Assembly: GCA_947466165.1 (NCBI GenBank)
Contig: CANIDW010000059.1
Coordinates: 1 to 8,083 of the forward strand
DNA length: 8,083 bases
From: Comamonadaceae bacterium
GTDB taxonomy: Bacteria; Pseudomonadota; Gammaproteobacteria; Burkholderiales; Burkholderiaceae_C
Reading direction: 5' to 3'
Shown here: positions 1-7,261 of the stretch, piece by piece
Numbering within the stretch: position 1 is the first letter of the stretch
Layout of the letters: each line of letters starts with the position of its first letter
Program-made: the position numbers and the translations under genes
Notes under the pieces: model-generated
Databases searched by the model: none
What the model was told of the DNA's origin: nothing
What the model saw: only the letters and a program-made list of their open reading frames with translations

Positions 1-569
1 TCATACAGCGCGTCATACAAAGGGCGCAGGTAGGGGTCAATTTTTTGGTTCATGTCACCCGGCAAAAAGCCCAGGCGCTCACCGGCTTCTACCGCCGGGC
101 GCGTCAGCACAATGCGCTGCACCGCGCTGCGCTCCAGCGCATCCACCGCGCAGGCCACCGCCAGATAGGTTTTGCCCGTGCCGGCCGGGCCAATGCCAAA
201 GGTGATGTCGTGCGCGGCAATGTTCTCCAGGTACTGGCCCTGGTTGTGGGTGCGCGCGCGCAGGTCGGCGCGGCGCGTGGCCAGCACCGCTGCGCCGTCG
301 GGCGCACGGCGCAGCGCGGTGTCGCCGGCCATCATCAGCTGCACCTGCTCCTCAGGAATGGGCCGGCTGGCCATTTCATACAGCGCCTGCAGTACCTCGA
401 GCGCCTGCTCGGCCCGCGCCTTGGGCCCGTCGATCTTGAACTGCTCAAAGCGGTGCGCAATCTTCACCTGCAAGCCCACCTCAATGCTGCGGATGTGCGC
501 GTCCATCGGCCCGCACAGGTGGCCCATACGGGTGTTGTTCGGCGGTGTGAAAGTGTGGCGAAGAATCAA
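1..569 (-). CDS. phoH: PhoH family ATPase, N-terminal part (runs off left edge)
   Basis: This is the first 189 residues of a cytoplasmic PhoH-type P-loop NTPase; the C-terminal part lies outside the window. The Walker A motif GPAGTGKT is at residues 127-134, followed by the family segments [18 protein letters not shown] (about 155-172) and [14 protein letters not shown] (176-189). The N-terminal ~120 residues match the RNA-binding-like N-domain of PhoH/PhoL proteins. I chose a TTG start at 569. The frame has no ATG between the upstream stop near 672 and residue 15. The conserved-looking opening [13 protein letters not shown] begins right after this TTG, and an AGGA sits 8 nt upstream. PhoH proteins bind ATP and are linked to RNA metabolism, often next to ybeY, but the molecular role in this group is not settled. 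The gene is divergent from ruvA. Confidence 0.93.
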   Translation of the reverse strand, partial: MILRHTFTPPNNTRMGHLCGPMDAHIRSIEVGLQVKIAHRFEQFKIDGPKARAEQALEVLQALYEMASRPIPEEQVQLMMAGDTALRRAPDGAAVLATRRADLRARTHNQGQYLENIAAHDITFGIGPAGTGKTYLAVACAVDALERSAVQRIVLTRPAVEAGERLGFLPGDMNQKIDPYLRPLYDALY

Positions 570-577
570 AAGCGCTG

Positions 578-581
578 TCCT
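578..581 (-). promoter_or_regulatory. Ribosome binding site supporting the phoH TTG start
   Basis: Read on the minus strand, AGGA lies 8 nt before the TTG at 569. It is the only Shine-Dalgarno-like match near a start codon in this frame, so it decides the start in favour of TTG rather than the internal ATG at residue 15. Confidence 0.55.
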
Positions 582-633
582 GGGTGTGGGGCTTGTTGAG
601 ATGTGATTGTCGGTGCTTATCGGCAGGATAGGA

Positions 634-692
634 GCGGGGATGGATTCCGGCCCCCGATCAGGTCGTGGTCAGGCGCTGCGCAGGAATGACGG
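634..692 (-). repeat. 59-nt palindromic dispersed repeat, copy A
   Basis: Read on the minus strand this unit begins CGTCATTCCTGCGCAG, contains CCTGATCGGGGGC and ends GGAATCCATCCCCGC. It aligns over its full 59 nt with the unit at 3125-3183, which is in the opposite orientation. Its ends form an imperfect inverted repeat: ATTCCGGC at 644-651 against GCAGGAAT at 680-687, with one mismatch. Repeats of the GTCATTCC...GGAATCCA type are common in intergenic DNA of betaproteobacteria. It lies upstream of both divergent genes phoH and ruvA, and the phoH leader may run through it. Confidence 0.8.
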
Positions 693-698
693 GGTTGG

Positions 699-750
699 TG
701 GGAATGACGGACTTGTATTCGTCATCCTCGCGAATGCGGGGATCCATCCC
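699..750 (+). repeat. Related degenerate palindromic repeat, copy B
   Basis: This stretch has an inverted end, GGGAATGACGG (700-710), followed by GTCATCCTCGCGAATGCGGGGATCCATCCC in pieces from 721 to 750. ATCCTCGC (724-731) can pair with GCGGGGAT (736-743) across a 4-nt loop, with one T-G wobble. It belongs to the same GTCATYCC...GGRATCCA family as copies A and C but is shorter in the middle. It ends 28 nt before the ruvA ATG, so it would lie in or beside the ruvA promoter or leader. I see no convincing -35/-10 pair for ruvA in 693-778. Confidence 0.65.
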
Positions 751-778
751 CTCACGGCCGCACTGCTAAGATTTGCCA

Positions 779-1351
779 ATGATCGGACGCATCACTGGCC
801 TGCTGGCCGAAAAAAATCCGCCCGAGTTGCTGGTGGACTGCCACGGCGTGGGCTACGAGTTGCTGGTGCCCATGAGCACCTTTTACAACCTGCCTGCGCT
901 GGGCGAAAAGGTCAGCTTGCTCACGCATTTTGTGGTGCGTGAAGACGCGCAAATCCTCTTTGGTTTTGCCACCGCCAGCGAGCGTGGGGCCTTCAGGCAG
1001 CTCATCAAGATTTCCGGCGTGGGCCCGCGCACTGCGCTCAGCGTGCTCAGCGGCATGAGTGTGGACGAGCTTTCGCGCGCTGTCAGTGCGCAAGAGGCCG
1101 GCTGCATCATCAAGGTGCCCGGCATCGGCAAAAAAACCGCCGAGCGCCTGCTGCTAGAGCTCAAGGGCAAACTGGGCGCTGACCTGGGCGCGCCCCTGAG
1201 CAGCGTCAGCGACAACCCCTCAGACATCTTGCAGGCCCTGGTGGCGCTGGGTTACAGCGACCGCGACGCCGCGCTCGCCCTCAAAGCCCTGCCCGCCGAT
1301 GTCGGCGTGAGTGAGGGCATCAAGCTCGCGCTCAAGGCGCTGACCAAGTAG
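779..1351 (+). CDS. ruvA: Holliday junction branch migration protein RuvA
   Basis: RuvA (190 aa, the usual length) is the tetrameric DNA-binding subunit that holds the Holliday junction open while RuvB hexamers pump DNA through it. The N-terminal OB-fold starts MIGRITG. The acidic pin residues E55 and D56 fall at the same positions as in the E. coli protein. Two helix-hairpin-helix motifs follow: ISGVGPRTA and [16 protein letters not shown], roughly residues 75-125. The C-terminal domain III (about 140-190), which contacts RuvB, includes the typical [16 protein letters not shown] segment. The ATG at 779 is preferred over the in-frame TTG at 773 because RuvA proteins begin MIGRI. No ruvC lies directly upstream; the neighbour is divergent phoH. 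The partner ruvB does not follow directly, because a toxin-antitoxin pair intervenes. I see no LexA-box-like palindrome upstream. Confidence 0.97.
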   Translation: MIGRITGLLAEKNPPELLVDCHGVGYELLVPMSTFYNLPALGEKVSLLTHFVVREDAQILFGFATASERGAFRQLIKISGVGPRTALSVLSGMSVDELSRAVSAQEAGCIIKVPGIGKKTAERLLLELKGKLGADLGAPLSSVSDNPSDILQALVALGYSDRDAALALKALPADVGVSEGIKLALKALTK

Positions 1352-1355
1352 CCGG

Positions 1356-1384
1356 TTGCGATTTGGATAGCCGGCGGATATACT
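1356..1384 (+). promoter_or_regulatory. Sigma70-like promoter for the antitoxin gene, placed for a leaderless transcript
   Basis: A -35 element TTGCGA (1356-1361, 4 of 6 consensus) and a -10 element TATACT (1379-1384, 5 of 6) are separated by the ideal 17 bp. The -10 ends 6 nt before the ATG at 1391, so initiation about 7 nt downstream would start the mRNA at the A of the start codon. No Shine-Dalgarno sequence precedes that ATG, which fits leaderless translation. The pentamer GGATA occurs twice (1365-1369 and 1376-1380) around a central palindrome GCCGGC (1370-1375). As it covers the spacer and the -10, it is a candidate site for autoregulation by the AbrB-fold antitoxin. The operator role is inference. 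Confidence 0.6.
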
Positions 1385-1390
1385 TAGAAA

Positions 1391-1651
1391 ATGAAAACCG
1401 CCGTATTGACGATCTCCCCTTGGGGTAACAGCCATGCCATTCGCATCAGCCGCGAGCTGATGCAGGCCATGGACATCACGCCTGACACATCCTTAGAAGC
1501 CACTGTTCTTTCCAAGGGGTGTTTGGAGCTGCGCGCCGCCAAGCAGCGCCCTGGCTTGGCAGAAAAATTAGCCGCGTTTGACCCGCACCTACACGGCGGA
1601 GAACTGATGCAAGATGCCCCGCAAGGCGCCGAGTTTGGTCACCCAGCGTGA
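1391..1651 (+). CDS. mazE: MazE/PemI-type antitoxin (AbrB/SpoVT swapped-hairpin fold)
   Basis: This 86-residue protein is the right size and order for the antitoxin of a type II TA pair. Residues 1-50 (KTAVLTISPWGNSHAIRIS onward) resemble the MazE/AbrB DNA-binding domain, with the characteristic WGNSHAIRI turn. The C-terminal tail, including FDPHLHGGELM (about 64-74) and GAEFG (79-83), resembles the flexible tail that wraps around a MazF dimer in this family. MazE proteins neutralise the toxin and repress their own promoter, and are degraded by Lon or Clp under stress; that is family knowledge, not shown here. The gene starts 39 nt after the ruvA stop, has its own promoter, lacks a ribosome binding site, and overlaps the toxin gene by 4 nt (GTGA). 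The symbol is assigned at family level. Confidence 0.82.
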   Translation: MKTAVLTISPWGNSHAIRISRELMQAMDITPDTSLEATVLSKGCLELRAAKQRPGLAEKLAAFDPHLHGGELMQDAPQGAEFGHPA

Positions 1652-2012
1652 GCCGGTCCAAAGCTTGGGTGCCTGACCGGCAAGAAATCATCTGGGTTAA
1701 TTTCAACCCCCAGGTGGGGCGGGAGATGCGCGACCTGCACCCCATGCTGGTGCTGTCGCCCAAAGTCTTCAATGACAAGACGTCCATCGTGATTGGCTTT
1801 CCGATGTCCACGGCGGCTTACAACGCAACCAATCCCTTTGCCATTGATAACAGCCGTTCCGCCAAAGAACCCAGCTACATCATTTGCAACCAACCCAAGA
1901 GCTTTGACTGGCGCCAGCGCCAAGCCAGTCAGCACCCCTGGAAACGCGTCAGTGACGGCGCATTTCAGGCGGCCTGTCTGGGGCTTAACGACATCATTGA
2001 ATTGCTGAGCCC

Positions 2013-2016
<4 letters not shown>
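1648..2016 (+). CDS. mazF: MazF/PemK-type toxin, predicted mRNA endoribonuclease
   Basis: The 122-residue product follows the MazF/PemK pattern. It has EIIWVNFNP (13-21), GREM (24-27), HPMLVLSP (31-38), FPMST (51-55), an [13 protein letters not shown] core strand (76-88) and a C-terminal helix ending LNDIIELL. MazF enzymes cut single-stranded RNA at short motifs and stop growth when freed from MazE. Aligned by eye to E. coli MazF, catalytic Arg29 corresponds to His31 and Thr52 to Ser54, while Glu24 is kept as Glu26; a subfamily with a different active site is possible. The GTG start at 1648 overlaps the antitoxin stop (GTGA), and no ATG lies nearby upstream in this frame. The stop overlaps the ruvB ATG (ATGA). 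GC content over 1741-1860 is 53%, well below ruvA and ruvB, suggesting acquisition. Confidence 0.85.
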
Positions 2017-3092
<1,076 letters not shown>

Positions 3093-3124
3093 CCGTCCAA
3101 GCCAGGTCATTACTGCGCCGTACG

Positions 3125-3183
3125 CGTCATTCCTGCAAAGAGCCTGCCCTCGACGTGATCAGGGGCAGGAATCCATCCCCGCG
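3125..3183 (+). repeat. 59-nt palindromic dispersed repeat, copy C; possible terminator for convergent genes
   Basis: This copy aligns end to end with copy A at 634-692 but is in the opposite orientation. ATTCCTGC (3129-3136) is an exact inverted match to GCAGGAAT (3165-3172). An alternative inner hairpin pairs CCTGCCC (3143-3149) with GGGCAGG (3163-3169); the two share the right arm and exclude each other. The unit lies between the ruvB stop (3092) and the phosphatase stop (3184-3186) and touches the latter. Either hairpin could stop transcription from both sides, but no T-run follows, so intrinsic terminator function is uncertain. Confidence 0.75.
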
Positions 3184-3831
3184 TCAGGTAGACGACTCGT
3201 CCAGCGTGCCTTCGCTCAGGTGCTGTACATCGGCCCAGCCCACCAATGAAAAGCCTTCCGGGGACCACAGCAGGCGGTTGATGGCGGTGTTGCCCAGGGC
3301 CCAGGTGCGGGCGGCTTGCAGGTCCAGGCGGGTGGCGGCGCGGTACAAAATGTCCATCACGCCGCCATGCGCAAACAGGGCGATCTGCTCACCCGGGTGC
3401 TGCGCGGCCAGACGGGCGGCCACGTTCAGCACGCGTGCTTCAAGCATCAACAGTGACTCACCGCCGGCCGGTGTGAACGTCGGGTCACGCTGGCGCCAGC
3501 GCTGGGCCTGCTCGGGCAGCTCTTTCTCTATCTCGGCAAAGGTGCGCCCTTCAAACTCGCCAAAACTGCGTTCGCGCAAACCCGGCTCGGGCTGCACGGG
3601 CACGCCGGTGTGGCGGCTGACGGCCAAAGCGGTGTCATGCGCACGCGACAAATCACTGGCGTAAATGGCGGCCATCGGCTCGTCCATGAGCGCCAACCCC
3701 AGTCGTTCAGCCTGCCAGCGGCCGGTGTCGTTCAGGCCAATGTCCAGATGCCCCTGGATGCGACTGTCCACGTTCCACAAGGTCTCGCCGTGGCGAATCG
3801 CCAGAATGCGGGTGGCTTGCGCGCTGTTCAA
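3184..3831 (-). CDS. Histidine phosphatase family protein (phosphoglycerate-mutase-like)
   Basis: The 215-residue protein has the branch-1 histidine phosphatase signature RHGE at 13-16, giving catalytic His14. It also has the SRA motif (Arg63), the acidic LRERSFGEFEG segment (85-95, general acid likely Glu87) and the second catalytic His155 in ALFAHGG. Members act on phosphosugars, phosphoglycerate, alpha-ribazole phosphate or other phosphoesters; the substrate cannot be told from the sequence, though it resembles GpmB/CobC-type phosphatases rather than glycolytic dPGM. The start is a TTG at 3831 that overlaps the stop of the lipoprotein gene (TTGA), with GAG 8 nt upstream, so it is likely translationally coupled. 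No in-frame ATG precedes the RHGE motif. It is the last gene of the folB-ttcA-lipoprotein-phosphatase operon. Confidence 0.9.
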   Translation of the reverse strand: MNSAQATRILAIRHGETLWNVDSRIQGHLDIGLNDTGRWQAERLGLALMDEPMAAIYASDLSRAHDTALAVSRHTGVPVQPEPGLRERSFGEFEGRTFAEIEKELPEQAQRWRQRDPTFTPAGGESLLMLEARVLNVAARLAAQHPGEQIALFAHGGVMDILYRAATRLDLQAARTWALGNTAINRLLWSPEGFSLVGWADVQHLSEGTLDESST

Positions 3832-4442
3832 CGCGGGATCTCGATGTTCACGCGGCGCGTGCCGGCGGGCGGCACCGGAAAGCCTTGCAGCGCAGCCGCC
3901 AGCATGGCGGGCAAGACCGCGCGCGCATCAGCCCAGATGCCGTCATGCGTGGCGCGTGTTTCGTAAATCACAGCGTGGCTGCGTGAATCGCGCAGCACCA
4001 GGCTGACCTCGCGCAGGTACAGAGGCGGTTCATACATCATGAGGGGCATTGAAAAACCGACAAAGCCACCGGCAGTACCGCCGCTAAGCGCCACGGAGGG
4101 GCCGCTCATGAAACGGCCGTCATAGGCCCGGCGCTGGATCTTTCTGGTGGTGGCGCTGACCTGCACATCCAAAGCTGCATCGGCCGGGTTGTTGACCAAG
4201 CCGACTTTGTCGAGCGCATTGCGGGCCAGTGCTTCGAGCTGATCTTGCGGCAGTTCCACCGTCGGGCTGCCGGCCGGCAGGAGTTGCTGTGAAGGCAAAC
4301 GCTCAAAGCGGTAACTGGCCCCGGGGACGGGCGTTGTAGCTGGCCACAGTGCAAACGTGGTGACATCGCTGTCGATCACGCGCAGGCTTGAACAGCCGGT
4401 GCTCAGCAGCAAGGCGGCCATCAAGAAAAAGATGCGCTGCAC
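3828..4442 (-). CDS. Putative outer-membrane lipoprotein, DUF4136-like
   Basis: The 204-residue product starts with a short basic n-region, a hydrophobic stretch and a lipobox LSTGC, giving predicted lipidated Cys17. Ser at position +2 favours outer-membrane sorting. The rest looks like the DUF4136 family of periplasmic lipoproteins of unknown function, with a C-terminal half typified by YEPPLYLREVSLVLRD and ATHDGIWADARAVLPAM. A glycine-rich stretch (about residues 120-131, SGGTAGGFVGF) precedes it. The start is GTG at 4442, with a GAG 8 nt upstream that overlaps the ttcA stop codon; only 9 nt separate the two genes. Its stop overlaps the phosphatase start. No ATG is available before the signal peptide. 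The DUF4136 assignment is by pattern memory and less sure than the lipoprotein call. Confidence 0.75.
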   Translation of the reverse strand: MQRIFFLMAALLLSTGCSSLRVIDSDVTTFALWPATTPVPGASYRFERLPSQQLLPAGSPTVELPQDQLEALARNALDKVGLVNNPADAALDVQVSATTRKIQRRAYDGRFMSGPSVALSGGTAGGFVGFSMPLMMYEPPLYLREVSLVLRDSRSHAVIYETRATHDGIWADARAVLPAMLAAALQGFPVPPAGTRRVNIEIPR

Positions 4443-4451
4443 TGAAATTTC

Positions 4452-5402
4452 TCAAGTGTCAGTCGGGGCTCTTGCCATGAACTGCAGGGCGCCGGGCAGC
4501 GTGGGCAGCGCTTCTTTGTCAAAGGCCTTGTCGCCCTCGGGGTCGGCCACGCCGGTGGTGTGGATGCCTTTGAAGTCGTGCAGTTTGCTGTCCATCAGGT
4601 GCGAAGGCACGACGTTTTGCAGCGCGGTGAACATGTTCTCGAGCCGGCCGGGGAATTTTTTGTCCCACTCGCGCAGCATGTTGCCGACCTGTACGCGCTG
4701 CAAGCCGTCCTGGCTGCCGCACAGTGTGCAGGGGATGATGGGGAACTCACGCACCTGGGCCCAGCGGACCAGGTCTTTTTCGCCCACGTAGGCCAGCGGG
4801 CGGATGATGATGTTTTTGCCGTCGTCACTGGCCAGCTTGGGCGGCATGCCCTTGAGCTTGGAGGCAAAGAACATGTTGAGGAACAGCGTTTGCAACATGT
4901 CGTCGCGGTGGTGGCCCAGCGCGATCTTGGTGGCGCCCAGCTCTTCGGCCACGCGGTACAAAATACCGCGGCGCAGGCGGCTGCACAGGCTGCACATGGT
5001 CTTGCCCTCGGGGATCACGCGCTTGACGATGCTGTAGGTGTCTTGCGTTTCAATATGAAACGGCACGCCCAGTTTGCTCAGGTAATCGGGCAGGATGTGC
5101 GCTGGAAAGCCGGGTTGCTTCTGGTCCAGGTTGACGGCGATCAGGCTGAAGTTGATGGGCGCGCGCTGCTGCAGCTTGATCAGGATGTCGAGCATGGCGT
5201 AGCTGTCTTTGCCGCCGGAGACGCAGACCATGACTTTGTCGCCTTCTTCGATCATGTTGAAGTCCACGATGGCGCGGCCGACTTCGCGGCACAGTCGCTT
5301 TTCGAGCTTCATGTCCTCGCGCTCGATCTTCAGGTCTTTGGGCAGGGGCTGGCCCAGCGGGGCGGTAGCCGCTTCTTCGGGTTCAATCCAGACGGCGCTC
5401 AT
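4452..5402 (-). CDS. ttcA: tRNA 2-thiocytidine(32) synthetase TtcA
   Basis: TtcA is an ATP- and Fe-S-dependent enzyme that thiolates cytidine 32 of certain tRNAs. The 316-residue protein has the PP-loop SGGKDS at 62-67, the CSLC pair at 137-140 and a CTLC motif at 225-228 in the [10 protein letters not shown] context. Together these supply the three cysteines that hold the iron-sulfur cluster in this family. The GHHRDD segment (164-169) is also typical. A start 7 codons upstream (ATG at 5423) is open, but the ATG at 5402 has a full AAGGAGG 7 nt before it and is preferred. The gene lies 37 nt downstream of folB and 9 nt upstream of the lipoprotein gene, on the same strand, consistent with one operon. 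Confidence 0.96.
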   Translation of the reverse strand: MSAVWIEPEEAATAPLGQPLPKDLKIEREDMKLEKRLCREVGRAIVDFNMIEEGDKVMVCVSGGKDSYAMLDILIKLQQRAPINFSLIAVNLDQKQPGFPAHILPDYLSKLGVPFHIETQDTYSIVKRVIPEGKTMCSLCSRLRRGILYRVAEELGATKIALGHHRDDMLQTLFLNMFFASKLKGMPPKLASDDGKNIIIRPLAYVGEKDLVRWAQVREFPIIPCTLCGSQDGLQRVQVGNMLREWDKKFPGRLENMFTALQNVVPSHLMDSKLHDFKGIHTTGVADPEGDKAFDKEALPTLPGALQFMARAPTDT

Positions 5403-5409
5403 GCTGGGG

Positions 5410-5416
5410 CCTCCTT
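5410..5416 (-). promoter_or_regulatory. Strong ribosome binding site for ttcA
   Basis: Read on the minus strand, AAGGAGG lies 7 nt before the ATG at 5402. This perfect Shine-Dalgarno sequence decides the ttcA start against the longer ATG at 5423, because it falls inside the extra codons of that longer frame. Confidence 0.85.
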
Positions 5417-5439
5417 GTTCCATAGCTTGTTCATGGTGT

Positions 5440-5811
5440 TCACCACTGTCCTGTTTCTACGCGAATTGCTACTTCGCAGTCGTCAAAAATTTCCAGCTTG
5501 GCAATCTTCACCCGCACACCCAGCACCCCGGGTAACTGCATCAGGCGGTGGCCGAGTTTGCCAATCAGGCTCTCGAGCAGGTTCATGTGCTCCATCGTGC
5601 ACTCATTGATGATGATCTGCCGCACCTTGCGGTAGTCCAGCACATGGCTGATGTCATCGTCTCTGGGCAGCAGGGGTTGCGTGCCCAGGTTCAACTCGGC
5701 GTCCACCTGGATCGGCTGGGGCGCGTTTTTTTCGTGCTCCAAAATGCCGAGGTTGGCGTCAAAACGCAAGCCGGTGAGCGTGAGAATCTGGCTGCCTTGG
5801 GTTGTGAGCAT
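5440..5811 (-). CDS. folB: Dihydroneopterin aldolase FolB
   Basis: FolB converts 7,8-dihydroneopterin to 6-hydroxymethyl-dihydropterin in folate synthesis. From the ATG at 5811 the protein is 123 residues, the normal family length. It has the active-site strand LGILEHEK (21-28, with Glu27 aligning to the pterin-binding/catalytic Glu region), [14 protein letters not shown] (51-64), the [10 protein letters not shown] helix (77-86) and VKIAKLEIF (101-109) holding the candidate catalytic Lys105. The Pro that follows this Lys in many homologues is Leu here. A longer frame back to a TTG at 5871 adds 20 residues that do not look conserved, so I prefer 5811, although no clear Shine-Dalgarno sequence is visible for it. 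It is the first gene of the minus-strand operon and is divergent from the methyltransferase gene. Confidence 0.92.
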   Translation of the reverse strand: MLTTQGSQILTLTGLRFDANLGILEHEKNAPQPIQVDAELNLGTQPLLPRDDDISHVLDYRKVRQIIINECTMEHMNLLESLIGKLGHRLMQLPGVLGVRVKIAKLEIFDDCEVAIRVETGQW

Positions 5812-5837
5812 GCATGCAATCGAGTAGGGGGACCAAA

Positions 5838-5858
5838 ATGGCGCGGCCTTTGCGCCAT
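5838..5858. repeat. Short perfect inverted repeat in the folB/methyltransferase divergent gap
   Basis: ATGGCGC (5838-5844) and GCGCCAT (5852-5858) form a perfect 7-bp inverted repeat with a 7-nt centre. It lies in the 71-nt gap between divergent folB and the methyltransferase gene, where both promoters must lie. It could be an operator or a chance palindrome. I could not identify a convincing -35/-10 pair on either strand here. Confidence 0.3.
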
Positions 5859-5882
5859 GGCAGACAATCAAGGCTTTAGACC

Positions 5883-7007
5883 ATGAGCCAACACGCTATT
5901 TTACGGGCAGAGCCCGAGATGATGTCCGTCCTGCAAAGCGCCCTGGACGCGGCCGGCGGCTGGCTGGGTTTTGACGCCTTCATGGCGCTGGTGCTGTACA
6001 CACCGGACCTGGGTTACTACGCCAGCGGCTCGCGCAAGTTCGGCCGCATGCCGCAGTCGGGCAGCGACTTTGTCACCGCGCCCGAGCTCTCGCCGCATTT
6101 CGGCCGGGCGCTGGCGCGTCAGGTCGGCCAGGCCTTGCAGGCCACGGGTGTCAATGAAGTTTGGGAATTCGGCGCCGGCTCAGGTGCGCTGGCCGGGCAC
6201 ATCATGGCCGCGCTGGACGCTGTGGGCACACCGCTGCTCCGCTACACCATCGTGGACCTGTCGGGCAGTTTGCGCGAGCGCCAGCAGACGAACCTGGCCG
6301 CTTACGGCGAGCGCGTGCGCTGGGTGCAAGAGCTGCCCGACACTTTCAGCGGCGTGGTGCTGGGCAATGAAGTGCTGGACGCCATGCCGGTGCAACTGCT
6401 GGCGCGCGCGCGCGGGCAATGGCATGAGCGCGGCGTGGTGCTGCAAGCCGGCCAGCTCGCCTGGGCCGACCGGCCGACAGACTTGCGCCCGCCGCTGGCC
6501 GTGGACGGCCCGCACGACTACCTGACCGAGGTACACGCGCAGGCCGAAGGCTTTGTGCGCACGCTGGCCGACCGCTTGAGTGCAGGCGCTATTTTTCTCA
6601 TCGACTACGGTTTTCCAGAGCACGAGTACTACCACCCGCAGCGCAGCACGGGCACCGTCATGTGCCACCGCGCGCACGAGGCAGACGCTGACCCGCTGGT
6701 GCAGGTCGGGCTCAAGGACATCACGGCGCATGTCAACTTCACAGGCATCGCGCTGGCCGGCCAGGAAGCCGGCTTGCAGGTGCTGGGTTACACCAGCCAG
6801 GGCCGGTTTTTGCTGAACTGCGGCCTGCTCGACGGCATGGCTGACGCGCCGCTGCCCGAGCGCGTGATGCTGCAAAAACTCATCCACGAGCACGAGATGG
6901 GCGAGCTGTTCAAGGTCATTGCTTTTGCGGTGGACACGCCGCAGCAACCGTACAGCGGCTGGCAGGCGCTGGGCTTTACGGCGGGCGACCGCTCGCACAC
7001 GCTATGA
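5883..7007 (+). CDS. Class I SAM-dependent methyltransferase, MidA/NDUFAF7 family (COG1565)
   Basis: The 374-residue protein matches the MidA/NDUFAF7 family. It shows DLGYYASGSRKFG (42-54), SDFVTAPELSP (61-71), the SAM-binding glycine motif EFGAGSG (95-101), the family hallmark GNEVLDAMP (161-169), DYGFPEHEYYHPQRSTGT (241-258) and DITAHVNFT (279-287). The human relative dimethylates an arginine of the complex I subunit NDUFS2 (known for the family); the bacterial substrate is not established and is not shown here. The ATG at 5883 is preceded by AAGG 9 nt upstream, and the start matches the usual family length. It is the first of a plus-strand gene run and is divergent from folB; the next gene follows after 25 nt. 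Confidence 0.93.
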   Translation: MSQHAILRAEPEMMSVLQSALDAAGGWLGFDAFMALVLYTPDLGYYASGSRKFGRMPQSGSDFVTAPELSPHFGRALARQVGQALQATGVNEVWEFGAGSGALAGHIMAALDAVGTPLLRYTIVDLSGSLRERQQTNLAAYGERVRWVQELPDTFSGVVLGNEVLDAMPVQLLARARGQWHERGVVLQAGQLAWADRPTDLRPPLAVDGPHDYLTEVHAQAEGFVRTLADRLSAGAIFLIDYGFPEHEYYHPQRSTGTVMCHRAHEADADPLVQVGLKDITAHVNFTGIALAGQEAGLQVLGYTSQGRFLLNCGLLDGMADAPLPERVMLQKLIHEHEMGELFKVIAFAVDTPQQPYSGWQALGFTAGDRSHTL

Positions 7008-7032
7008 ACTTCTTAATAGTCAGGGCGGCCGC

Positions 7033-7227
7033 ATGATCCGCTGGATGGTGGTTATTTTTCTGGCGCTGGTGCTGATCAGCGCGCTCACGCCCTGGCTGCA
7101 CAAGCTGGGCTTTGGCAAACTGCCCGGCGACTTGCGTTTTCGCTTGTTTGGCAGAGAGTGGTTTTTACCGCTGACCACCACGGTGTGCCTGAGCTTTGTA
7201 GCCAGCTTGATCTCCCAGCTGATTTGA
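7033..7227 (+). CDS. Small two-helix membrane protein, DUF2905-like
   Basis: This 64-residue protein has two hydrophobic segments, roughly residues 3-21 (WMVVIFLALVLISALTPWL) and 44-64. They are joined by the family-typical loop KLGFGKLPGDLRF. This pattern fits the DUF2905 family of small inner-membrane proteins of unknown function. The ATG at 7033 has an AGGG 7 nt upstream. A longer in-frame extension back to 6919 overlaps the methyltransferase gene in another frame and carries no hydrophobic or conserved pattern, so it is rejected. The gene is 25 nt after the methyltransferase stop and 34 nt before the cupin gene, with no visible terminator between them, so cotranscription is likely. Confidence 0.85.
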   Translation: MIRWMVVIFLALVLISALTPWLHKLGFGKLPGDLRFRLFGREWFLPLTTTVCLSFVASLISQLI

Positions 7228-7261
7228 GACAGTTAGCATTGCGCACTTCAAAGGCCAGACC

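Noticed and set aside
45..606. Two long plus-strand open frames (184 and 144 codons) opposite phoH
   Set aside because: They are antisense shadows of the phoH frame, which carries clear Walker A and family motifs; the products are low-complexity Arg/Ala/His-rich with no recognisable domain.
634..750. CRISPR-like array
   Set aside because: There are only two related units here, in opposite orientation and without uniform spacers, and no cas genes; they fit a dispersed palindromic intergenic repeat.
607..942. 111-codon plus-strand frame covering the repeats and the start of ruvA
   Set aside because: It runs through palindromic repeat DNA and then overlaps ruvA in another frame, with no domain or ribosome binding site.
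4560..5609. 349-codon plus-strand frame opposite ttcA and folB
   Set aside because: Its length comes from GC-rich codon structure of ttcA; the product is His/Val/Gln-rich without motifs, while ttcA on the other strand has PP-loop and Fe-S cysteine motifs.
6180..6998. 272-codon minus-strand frame opposite the methyltransferase gene
   Set aside because: It is an antisense shadow of a well-supported methyltransferase gene.
6919..7032. N-terminal extension of the small DUF2905-like protein
   Set aside because: The extra 38 residues overlap the methyltransferase gene in another frame and are Arg-rich and featureless; the ATG at 7033 has its own ribosome binding site.
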